Shown here: positions 6,993-14,065 of the stretch, piece after piece
Layout: every line of letters begins with the position of its first letter
Numbering within the stretch: the stretch's first letter is position 1
Source: Euryarchaeota archaeon UBA242
GTDB lineage: Archaea > Thermoplasmatota > Poseidoniia > Poseidoniales > Poseidoniaceae
Length of the DNA stretch: 14,623 bases
Direction: 5' to 3'
NCBI GenBank assembly: GCA_002499015.1
Contig: DAJY01000115.1
Span: forward strand, 1-14,623
The notes under the pieces: model-generated
Database searches by the model: none
Seen by the model: the letters and a program-made list of their open reading frames with translations, nothing else
Told to the model about the DNA's origin: nothing
Made by a program: the position numbers and the translations under genes

Positions 6993-7936
6993 TGCTCCAC
7001 ACGGTAGAAAAAGATTGTAAATAGAAGAATTAAAAACAATTCATAAAACCCAACCCATGCCAAATCGCTAGAATTTTCACTCAAACCATCACCATTGGAT
7101 GAGCCGCCATTCGATGACTGGTCATCCTCAACAATATCAGCAGCCGAGACATGGAGGTCAAAGATTACTGAACGTACTCTTTCATCGCCTTCAGAAATTA
7201 CCGAAAATGTAACTTCACAAGTTCTGTCTGGGTGACTAGCAGAAGCAATAAATTTGACATTAAACCCTTTTGCAACATTATTGTCTAAATCAGTAGGTTC
7301 AACAATTAAATTGCTAAACTGGTCTAATCCTTCTGCTTTGAGATTTGGACAACTTCTGATTTCAACATCAGCACTTGTTACCGCATCCCTACTATTGCCC
7401 CAGTTCGAAACTAGAACTTCAACCTCAATCCAGGTATCTGAATACATGGATTGATCATCAATACTATTTGGTTGAAGGTTGAAAATCTCAGGCAATTCAA
7501 CTCCTGCTTCAATATCTTGAGTGGATACTGTTTGCCCAGAAACTACTTCCTCAGCAATTAATGTTAGGACATAAGACTCGGATGGACTGAAACTGCGAAT
7601 GTCGAGTGCACTGTCTTCTTTCAATGTGAAAGTGAAGGTTATATTCTCCCCTCCTGCAATGGTGCCAGTCTCTGGCCCATCAACAATAAATGGGATGTCC
7701 GAATCCCATTCTAAATCGAAAGCAACGTTTAACTCACCTTGGCGTGTGTTATCTATGTAAATCACCAACTCACCAGTAATATCCCAATCAGCCTCCATCT
7801 CGACTTCATAATTTCCATCAACATTAGTGACCCACCCTAATTCCCAGACTCCGAATTGGGCTGATGAGTTAATTGTAATCGGTATCATCATCAAGATGAA
7901 AATTGCTATAATTGTTTTACCTTTATTATGAATCAT
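6989..7936 (-). CDS. Exported beta-rich protein with C-terminal membrane anchor
   Basis: A 315-residue protein with a signal peptide (about 1-26: basic start, hydrophobic IIAIFILMMIPITI, probable cut after SSA). Two beta-sandwich-like stretches follow (about 30-145 and 150-265), full of alternating hydrophobic/polar strands and segments such as GGENITFTFTL and TWIEVEVLVSNWGNS, reminiscent of archaeal CARDB/APHP or NPCBM-like Ig folds. Cys196 and Cys240 could form a disulfide. A Ser/Gly/Asn/Asp-rich stalk (266-289) leads to one membrane helix (about 291-311) and a four-residue tail. This gives an outward-facing, single-pass surface protein. No enzyme motif is seen. The start is fixed by GAGGTGG at 7941-7947, which overlaps the stop of the FAD subunit gene. 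It heads the MoxR module and may be its outside client or sensor; that link is inference. Confidence 0.82.
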   Translation of the reverse strand: MIHNKGKTIIAIFILMMIPITINSSAQFGVWELGWVTNVDGNYEVEMEADWDITGELVIYIDNTRQGELNVAFDLEWDSDIPFIVDGPETGTIAGGENITFTFTLKEDSALDIRSFSPSESYVLTLIAEEVVSGQTVSTQDIEAGVELPEIFNLQPNSIDDQSMYSDTWIEVEVLVSNWGNSRDAVTSADVEIRSCPNLKAEGLDQFSNLIVEPTDLDNNVAKGFNVKFIASASHPDRTCEVTFSVISEGDERVRSVIFDLHVSAADIVEDDQSSNGGSSNGDGLSENSSDLAWVGFYELFLILLFTIFFYRVEQ

Positions 7937-7945
7937 ATAGCCACC

Positions 7946-8920
7946 TCATTGTAAAAAACCTTCAATTGCTCGCTTAGCTAATACACGAACCATTTTCTTC
8001 CTATATCTTGGAGTGAGTGTGGTATTGTTAACTGGATTAATTGACTTTTGAATAGCAACTGATAGAGATTTCACACTGTCCGCTCCGTTCCAACCAGCGG
8101 CTAGTGCCTCCGATACTTGTTCATCATGCATCTTTGGAATTGATTCTAAAGCAGTGGACGCTATGAGCAGTGACTTTTCATCACCTGCAATCCATGATGC
8201 GGCAACTCCTGCCTCTGGGAAATCCCATGAATCACGAACGCGTAACTTTTGATAGCAGCCTATTCTTTGTTGTGACTGTTTAGGAAGAGTTACTTTGAGC
8301 AAAAACTCACCTGCTTCGAGGACATTCTTTTTCTTACCATCCAATTGATAAAAATCACCAATAGAAACTTGTCTTTGTCCAGAAGGACCAACGATATGCA
8401 CTACTGCTTCAAGAACCATCAAATTAGGAGCAAGGTCTCCTTGGTAAGTTGCAACGCAAAGTGTATTTTGATTAGGAATTACTCTGCAATCAGCACCTGA
8501 CCCACAATCTGCTTTATGGCACCAATCAATGCTACGTCGCCAATCTTCTCCTTGGTTATACCAAAAACACCGAGTATCCAGGCAAAGGTTTCCACCCATT
8601 GTTGCATTCTTTCTAATTAGGGATGAAGCGACTTTAGAAGCTGCTTCTGCAATCAATGGATGTGCACCATTAGCAATTGTCAAATCCGATAACCGAGCCA
8701 TACAACCAATTTCTGTAGCAGAAATCACATTTGTACCTTCTATTTTTGCAAGAGAGATAACATGCGGCTTAGTGTTAATATGCCATTTGTAATTTGGAAT
8801 CAAATCAGTTCCACCGGCAACCCAATCAAATTGTTGACCATCTTCAAGTAATTGCTTTGCAATCTCACATGCTTGTTCAACATTTGACGGATGATGTAGT
8901 GTAAAAGGAGGCATTAGCAT
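7946..8920 (-). CDS. FAD-binding subunit of a 4-hydroxybenzoyl-CoA reductase-like molybdenum enzyme, with [4Fe-4S] insertion
   Basis: A 324-residue medium subunit (CoxM/HcrB type) that carries electrons between the Fe-S subunit and an external donor or acceptor through FAD. FAD motifs are VAGGTDLIP (34-42) and TMGGN (107-111). The usual CoxM-type protein is extended after the second motif by a cysteine-rich segment with Cys113, 118, 134, 139, 145 and 155. Cys118, 134, 145 and 155, together with GGNLCLDTRC and YNQGEDWR, resemble the loop binding an additional [4Fe-4S] cluster in 4-hydroxybenzoyl-CoA reductase beta subunits (HcrB/HbaD). Its ATG overlaps the Mo subunit's TAA by one base (TAATG), with AAGGTGAT at 8926-8933 upstream; an ATG two codons later is also possible. 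The family call rests on recalled sequence patterns; the substrate is not shown. Confidence 0.88.
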   Translation of the reverse strand: MLMPPFTLHHPSNVEQACEIAKQLLEDGQQFDWVAGGTDLIPNYKWHINTKPHVISLAKIEGTNVISATEIGCMARLSDLTIANGAHPLIAEAASKVASSLIRKNATMGGNLCLDTRCFWYNQGEDWRRSIDWCHKADCGSGADCRVIPNQNTLCVATYQGDLAPNLMVLEAVVHIVGPSGQRQVSIGDFYQLDGKKKNVLEAGEFLLKVTLPKQSQQRIGCYQKLRVRDSWDFPEAGVAASWIAGDEKSLLIASTALESIPKMHDEQVSEALAAGWNGADSVKSLSVAIQKSINPVNNTTLTPRYRKKMVRVLAKRAIEGFLQ

Positions 8921-11724
8921 TAATTATCACCTTCCAGTTCACGTTGTTCTTTTTTGAGCCATGCTTTTCCAGCAAATCCAAGTTCTGCTAATTGCTCAGG
9001 AAGAGGCTCTGTTGCTGACCTCCAACCCTCTACTTGGTCTTCTAGAGGAATATTAGGGTCAAAGCCAAACAATACTCCGTTAACATATGCAGAGGTATCG
9101 TCACTTCGTTGTCTTGCAATGTCTCTTACCTTGTGTTGGGCCGCTCTTTCAACAACAACTTGTTGCATGGCCGAATGAGTTAATCTCGGACTTTCTAATT
9201 CCAATGGGTCGTCAACAGACTGTGCCTTCATTTTCTTTTCTATGGCAAAATATACAGTATCTGGTGTCAATGGTAAATCATTGATTCTAATTCCTATTGC
9301 ATCATATACTGAATTTACAACAGCTGGTAATATTGGCAGAAGTGGACCTTCGCCTGCTTCTTTAGCCCCGAATGGCCCTTCCGGGTCACACGATTCTACA
9401 ATGATCGGTACAACATTCGGCATTTCATGAACTGATGGAATCTTGTATTCTAACAAATTAGCATTCTGTAAATGCCCTGTTCGGCCATAGACCATTTCTT
9501 CAGAGATAACTTGTCCAAGCCCCATATGGCAAGAACCGATTATCTGTCCTTTAACTGCCAAAGGATTCAGTGCTCTACCACAATCATGGGCTGCCCAAAC
9601 ATTTGTACACTTTATCTTACCCGTTTCAATGTCAACATCGGTTTCTGCAACATATGCTGAGAATGAATATGCTGGGGCTAATCCGGCTGCTGCTCCTTTG
9701 TGAATTCCACCCATAGGAGGAGAACGATAGGCTCCGCTAGAGATTAGTGCTCCTTTATCTTCTTGGGCTTTGTGTAATGCTTTGAGATAAGAAACACCAA
9801 TCGATGGGTCATGCTTGTAGTAGATTCTTCTATCGTTTAGAACCAGAAGGTCTGGATGGTATCCAATCATTTCCCAAGCAGCATTTAGTAACTTATCTCT
9901 AATTTCAATCGCTGCACGAATTGCAGCGTTTGCATTCATGAAAGTAACACGGCTGGAATATGAACCAAGGTCAACTGGACTGGTATCACTTTCATGTGAA
10001 CGAACATGAATCATTTCAATCGGTAATGCTAATACTTCAGCAACCACTTGTGCTATTGCAGTAGTGGAACCCTGTCCAATCTCTGCTGCACCGGAATGAA
10101 CTGTAACACCACCATCCATATCGACCTGAATATGCACTGTTGCATGTGGGAACTTGTTCGGATCCCAATGAATCGGTAGCCCTGAACCACTGATGAAAAA
10201 TCCACAACCAATTCCAATTCCTTTACCAAGAGGTAATTGTCTAAATTTATTGTCCCAATCAGAACCTTCTCTAACCCTCTCAAGTGCTTCACGCATACCA
10301 TTACTGGTAATCCTGAATCCACTGATTGTTCTGCTATGTGGTGGCAAAAGATTGGCTAACCTCAAATCTATTGGGTCAACTGATAAATCCTCAGCCATTT
10401 GGTCAAGCCCAACTTCTACCGCACATCTTGTATTGACGGCACCATGGCCTCGCATTGCGCCACTGGCTGGTTTATTTGTCCAAACTCTTGCACCGGTATA
10501 ATGGAATGAGCCTAATTCATATGGAGCAGTTGCTAAAACTCCATTGTAGTATGAAGTGACGTGGCCAAAACTAGCGAATCCTCCGCCATCGATTAGAGCA
10601 TCAATATCAAAACCAGTAATTCTTGCTTCTTTATCCGCACTCATTTTCACTTCTATATGACTTGGATGTCGCCCTCTATTGATCATATAGACTTCTTCTC
10701 GGTCAAATGTAATTCTAACAGGGCGACCACATTTTCGCGACAATAGTGCTGCACACATCTCATGAGGGAATGGGTCTGATTTTCCACCAAATCCACCACC
10801 TACAAAGGTTCTAATGACATTTATTTGATGCATTGGAACTGATAAGACTGTTGAAAGTGCTCGATGTGTGTAGTGAGGGACTTGACTTGGGGTGTATAAT
10901 TGTAAACGCCCATTTGGGTCCCAATGTGCGACTACTGCATGTGGTTCAGTGAAACCATGATGTACTCCTTTCATGGTCCATTTGTTATGATTACTGGCTG
11001 AAGGTTTGTCAATTAAACTTCGGTCGCCGAATTCTTGGAATACACGCTTTTGAACATTGGTCTTGCCGAGGTGGTATTTCCCTCTCCAATGAATCGGTTC
11101 GTCAGCATCTTCCAAACCTTTCTTTGGGTCAAAGACTGGTTCAAGTTCTTCATATTCTACTTCAAACAAAGAAAGAGCATGTAGCGCTGTAGCCTCATCA
11201 ACCGCTGCCACACAGGCTACTAAATCCCCAACGTGCCTAACTTTGTCGACCGCCATTGCGTGCTCATCTTTTGTTACTGGCAGAACGCCGAAACTGTTTA
11301 GAGAATCCTGCCCTGTTGCTACAGCCAATACACCTGGTAAAGCCTCAACTTTACTAGTGTCAATAGAGATTACTTTAGCGTAGTGATGTGGTGAGCGTAA
11401 TATTTTCGCAATACATTCATTTGGCAATCTTACATCATCGCCATACCATGCTTGACCCGTTACTTTAGCATTGGAATCTACTAATTTCATTGATTTACCA
11501 ACAGTGGTTCCGGTTCTGATTCGATCATGTACATGAGCACCTGCTGGTTGCTTTTCACGACCACCTACCGTTTCTGGGATGAATTGTAAGTCGCGTTTTG
11601 CCATTTGTGGTCGTGAACCACCGGAACCAGGGGGTGGGAAAGATTGCTTACCCGCAACGCGCTTGCCATCTTTGCGGGTGATGTTACCTCCACCACCTGG
11701 CTGTTGTTTGTATCCACCTGACAT
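8920..11724 (-). CDS. Molybdopterin-binding large subunit, 4-hydroxybenzoyl-CoA reductase-like
   Basis: The catalytic Mo-cofactor subunit of the xanthine oxidase family, 934 residues. The conserved body runs from about 73 (TVGKSMKLVDSNAKVTGQAW) to about 830. Motifs are GGGFGGKSDPFPHEM (309-323) contacting the cofactor, SGAMRGHGAVNTR (421-433), the cofactor-binding GQGSTTAIAQ (550-559), TSPVDLGSYSSRVTFM (581-596, a pattern I associate with 4-hydroxybenzoyl-CoA reductase alpha chains) and FGAKEAGEG (785-793), whose Glu792 aligns with the catalytic Glu of the family. The CO-dehydrogenase AYxCSFR loop is absent. Two extensions are unusual: a Gly/Pro/Lys-rich head of about 70 residues and a C-terminal tail of about 100 charged residues, making it about 165 longer than typical HcrA. 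A perfect AGGTGATC at 11727-11734 supports the start. Confidence 0.92.
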   Translation of the reverse strand: MSGGYKQQPGGGGNITRKDGKRVAGKQSFPPPGSGGSRPQMAKRDLQFIPETVGGREKQPAGAHVHDRIRTGTTVGKSMKLVDSNAKVTGQAWYGDDVRLPNECIAKILRSPHHYAKVISIDTSKVEALPGVLAVATGQDSLNSFGVLPVTKDEHAMAVDKVRHVGDLVACVAAVDEATALHALSLFEVEYEELEPVFDPKKGLEDADEPIHWRGKYHLGKTNVQKRVFQEFGDRSLIDKPSASNHNKWTMKGVHHGFTEPHAVVAHWDPNGRLQLYTPSQVPHYTHRALSTVLSVPMHQINVIRTFVGGGFGGKSDPFPHEMCAALLSRKCGRPVRITFDREEVYMINRGRHPSHIEVKMSADKEARITGFDIDALIDGGGFASFGHVTSYYNGVLATAPYELGSFHYTGARVWTNKPASGAMRGHGAVNTRCAVEVGLDQMAEDLSVDPIDLRLANLLPPHSRTISGFRITSNGMREALERVREGSDWDNKFRQLPLGKGIGIGCGFFISGSGLPIHWDPNKFPHATVHIQVDMDGGVTVHSGAAEIGQGSTTAIAQVVAEVLALPIEMIHVRSHESDTSPVDLGSYSSRVTFMNANAAIRAAIEIRDKLLNAAWEMIGYHPDLLVLNDRRIYYKHDPSIGVSYLKALHKAQEDKGALISSGAYRSPPMGGIHKGAAAGLAPAYSFSAYVAETDVDIETGKIKCTNVWAAHDCGRALNPLAVKGQIIGSCHMGLGQVISEEMVYGRTGHLQNANLLEYKIPSVHEMPNVVPIIVESCDPEGPFGAKEAGEGPLLPILPAVVNSVYDAIGIRINDLPLTPDTVYFAIEKKMKAQSVDDPLELESPRLTHSAMQQVVVERAAQHKVRDIARQRSDDTSAYVNGVLFGFDPNIPLEDQVEGWRSATEPLPEQLAELGFAGKAWLKKEQRELEGDN
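8926..8933 (-). promoter_or_regulatory. Archaeal Shine-Dalgarno for the FAD subunit
   Basis: AAGGTGAT on the - strand within the last codons of the Mo subunit, 5 bases before the TAATG stop/start overlap. It supports coupled translation of the two subunits. Confidence 0.65.
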
Positions 11725-11726
11725 GA

Positions 11727-11734
11727 GATCACCT
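11727..11734 (-). promoter_or_regulatory. Perfect archaeal Shine-Dalgarno for the Mo subunit
   Basis: AGGTGATC on the - strand, directly complementary to the archaeal 16S 3' end. It overlaps the TGA of the 2Fe-2S subunit and ends 2 bases before ATG 11724. It confirms that the low-complexity N-terminal head of the Mo subunit is translated. Confidence 0.7.
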
Positions 11735-12364
11735 AGCGTGGCCCGGAGGCATTTGTGGTTCTTCAGGACCGGACGGATGTGGGTCTGGATGTGGTGAACT
11801 CGCTGGTTTCTCAGCTTCTACTTCGCCTCTATGAATAGCCGCTGCTGCCTGAATAGATTCCACAATTTGCTGATATCCGGTGCATCTGCATAGATTTCCT
11901 TCGATTGCAGTTTTTACCTCTTCATCTGTTGGAGAAGTATTTGTATTGAGCAAGGATTGTGCGGAAATAAGGAATCCCGGAGTGCAAAATCCGCACTGTG
12001 AGCCGCCATACTTGGCAAAGCAATTCTGAATTGGAGCAAGATGAGCGCCGTCTGCAAGACCTTCTACGGTTATGATTTCACATTGTGAAACTTGTCCAGC
12101 GAAAGTAAGACAGGAAAGTTTTGGTTGGCCATCGACCATTACCGTACAACAGCCACAAGTACCCAAATCACAACCTCTTTTTACTCCTAAAGTGCCTACT
12201 TTATCTCGTAGCACATCGAGTAGTGTTGCATTAGAGGTTGCAAGGACTTCAACGTTCTCTCCATTGACCTTTGCTGACCAAATTTCCTTAGCCCCAGCAG
12301 GTAGCATATCAACATGTTCTGTCCCTACCATGATAGTCGCCCATGGCGACCTAATGTCGCCCAC
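11729..12364 (-). CDS. [2Fe-2S] ferredoxin-type small subunit of the molybdenum enzyme
   Basis: A 211-residue electron-transfer subunit (CoxS/HcrC type) carrying two [2Fe-2S] clusters. The plant-type N-terminal cluster uses Cys65, 70, 73 and 85 (CDLGTCGCC...C). The helical C-terminal cluster uses Cys124, 127, 159 and 161 (CGFC...CRC). Typical family members are about 160 residues. This one has about 25 extra at the start and a His/Pro-rich tail from about 185 (SSPHPDPHPSGPEEP...). The start is uncertain: the longest frame opens with GTG at 12364, within a set of inverted repeats and with no SD, while in-frame ATGs at 12331 and 12307 are reasonable alternatives. It is followed 4 bases later by the Mo subunit, so the gene order is small-large-medium. 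Confidence 0.91.
   Translation of the reverse strand: MGDIRSPWATIMVGTEHVDMLPAGAKEIWSAKVNGENVEVLATSNATLLDVLRDKVGTLGVKRGCDLGTCGCCTVMVDGQPKLSCLTFAGQVSQCEIITVEGLADGAHLAPIQNCFAKYGGSQCGFCTPGFLISAQSLLNTNTSPTDEEVKTAIEGNLCRCTGYQQIVESIQAAAAIHRGEVEAEKPASSPHPDPHPSGPEEPQMPPGHAR
12336..12361 (-). repeat. Three alternating inverted repeats at the start of the 2Fe-2S subunit gene
   Basis: On the + strand GTCGCC (12336-12341), GGCGAC (12345-12350) and GTCGCC (12356-12361) follow each other. The middle copy can pair with either neighbour, giving two mutually exclusive 6-bp GC-rich hairpins with loops of 3 and 5 bases, in an AT-rich setting. They sit over the first codons after the annotated GTG and could influence start choice or translation. 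Confidence 0.5.
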
Positions 12365-12398
12365 TAATGATGCTATTGGAAAAGTAATCTCAACTGCT

Positions 12399-13988
12399 TT
12401 AGCGATAACTTACTGCAGAAAAATCATCCATTCCAGTTTGAGGTTCAACCCAATCAGGGTCTCCAGGCAGTACTAATCCATCACCTAACTGGGTCAATTG
12501 TTGTGCAATAGACTGTTGGTTTTGCTGTAATGATTCCCAGCCGATTTCATCATCAGACCATCGGGACCATCTCTTCAAACTACGATGACTGCGAACCAAA
12601 TTCGCATATAGTTTCAAATGTAACTTGGCTGAGTTTGGCCACCAATACATGAAAATTAGGAAAACGAAGAAAAATGGCAAATGTGTTAAGTATTCTAATA
12701 GCCAATGCATAGACAATAATTCATTGACTGGACTAGCCTTAGACAATAGCGACCAAGTAACCATTAAAGATGCAATAACCCACCAAATTGGGAACGTTAT
12801 TACGGCTGCAAGAACTTTGTAAGTACCCAAAGCAGATTTATCAACTGCATCTGATTTCTTAGCAAAATGCATCAAAAGATAATTGGCTTGATATGCAGGC
12901 ATATTTCCTATTACTGCACTCCAAGTGATTAATCCAAGCATCCAAACGGCAGCCCATGACCATTTTACTATTAGGATGAAGCCGGCAAATGCGTTCATTC
13001 GTTCGGGCTTACTGTCAACATCTAATGAACTGATTCCTCTATCATCTAAATTTGCAAAATGTGCGGTACAATCTTCAACAATTTTTGCAGTTTTTTCAGG
13101 TTCATTTTGAGCCATAAACTCCCATCCAGCACGAATCCTTCTAGCACCTAATACCGATTGATAATAAGTAGGTTTTTTGAAAGACTCGCCCATTTGTCGA
13201 GCCCTCTCAGCATGGACTACTCCTTTCCCTCTCCAAATGAATTCCCTTTCTTCCCAAGAGGTTTTGGATAATGATGCGCGTTTTAATTCGGCATCAATGG
13301 ATTTTGTTACCGAAGTGACCCATTCTCTATCGAGTTTATCTTGCACTTCAAAATCCTCAATGATCTCAGGTAATTGTGGCAAAGTCATCGGCCTTTCAAT
13401 AACTACTGCACAGCGTTCTCTGAAAGTAGTTGCATCAGAATAGTGCAATCCGATTGGGACCAATTGAGGTCTTGCTTTACCCAACTCTTCCGCTTCTCTA
13501 ATCGCTGCTTGAATTATTCTTGCTGCACCTGAGCGAGCCTGTTTGGAACTTGCCTCTGTATGACTTGTTCCTTCGGGAAAAATAATCAACCGTCCCCCAT
13601 TTGCAACAGCGCTTGAAACTGCTGATAATTGATTTTTATTTCTATTACTTGCAGCTTCTCTGTTATCGCTATCTTGAGAACGTTCTATTGGCAAAGCCCC
13701 CGCTGCTTTGATAAATCTGCCTAAAACTGGTATTTTGAATAGTGTATGTTTAGCGATCATCGATTGTTTACCGGGTAGGGATGCATGCATTAGCATGGGG
13801 TCGATAAGTCCGGATGGATGCCATGCAATGAATAGAATCCCCCCCTCAGTGGGCAGATTATCTGAATCAATAAGATCAATTTCTCTGAACCAAACAGATA
13901 CTAAAGCACGTGTAAATCTACGAGTCAAGCGATAAATGAAGCCAACTTTAGGATGACTATCTCCTACCGGGTCCTTCAACCACTTCAT
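12399..13988 (-). CDS. PlsC-like glycerolipid acyltransferase (SCT1/GAT1-like) with C-terminal membrane helices
   Basis: A 529-residue lysophospholipid acyltransferase-fold protein, expected to move a fatty acyl group onto glycerol-3-phosphate or a related acceptor at the membrane. Block I is WHPSGLIDPML, with His57 and Asp63 separated by five residues, as in the SCT1/GAT1-type GPATs I recall rather than the classic HX4D. Block II is GALPIERSQD (97-106), block III is IFPEGTSHTE (136-145) with the later SGAARI, and block IV is VPIGLHY (177-183). The C-terminal half holds about three hydrophobic segments (333-360, 390-415, 433-450) around a helical amphipathic stretch. It is the first gene after a 77-base gap and 34 bases ahead of the molybdenum enzyme genes. 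Ester-lipid acyltransferases are unexpected in a classic ether-lipid archaeon. The family is clear; the acceptor is not. Confidence 0.87.
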   Translation of the reverse strand: MKWLKDPVGDSHPKVGFIYRLTRRFTRALVSVWFREIDLIDSDNLPTEGGILFIAWHPSGLIDPMLMHASLPGKQSMIAKHTLFKIPVLGRFIKAAGALPIERSQDSDNREAASNRNKNQLSAVSSAVANGGRLIIFPEGTSHTEASSKQARSGAARIIQAAIREAEELGKARPQLVPIGLHYSDATTFRERCAVVIERPMTLPQLPEIIEDFEVQDKLDREWVTSVTKSIDAELKRASLSKTSWEEREFIWRGKGVVHAERARQMGESFKKPTYYQSVLGARRIRAGWEFMAQNEPEKTAKIVEDCTAHFANLDDRGISSLDVDSKPERMNAFAGFILIVKWSWAAVWMLGLITWSAVIGNMPAYQANYLLMHFAKKSDAVDKSALGTYKVLAAVITFPIWWVIASLMVTWSLLSKASPVNELLSMHWLLEYLTHLPFFFVFLIFMYWWPNSAKLHLKLYANLVRSHRSLKRWSRWSDDEIGWESLQQNQQSIAQQLTQLGDGLVLPGDPDWVEPQTGMDDFSAVSYR

Positions 13989-14034
13989 AGCCGACCCTAG
14001 TTCTAATAGTAATTGAAATAATCACCGGACACTA

Positions 14035-14043
14035 TGAATAAAG
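14035..14043 (-). promoter_or_regulatory. Weak TATA-like element upstream of the acyltransferase gene
   Basis: CTTTATTCA on the - strand lies 46 bases before ATG 13988, in the largest gap of the - strand block (13989-14065). An archaeal TATA box here would place the transcript start about 20-25 bases ahead of the gene. The match to TTTATATA is poor and no BRE is clear. Confidence 0.2.
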
Positions 14044-14065
14044 ATGTTCTAATGCGATTGAAATA

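Noticed and set aside
10053..10322. 89-codon - strand ORF inside the Mo subunit
   Set aside because: A different frame of the same strand inside a well-conserved catalytic gene; no motif and no SD.
8920..11724. CO dehydrogenase (CoxL) or xanthine dehydrogenase identity
   Set aside because: The CoxL AYxCSFR signature is absent (the corresponding area reads SGAMRGHG), and the FAD subunit carries the extra cysteine loop not found in CoxM or XDH.
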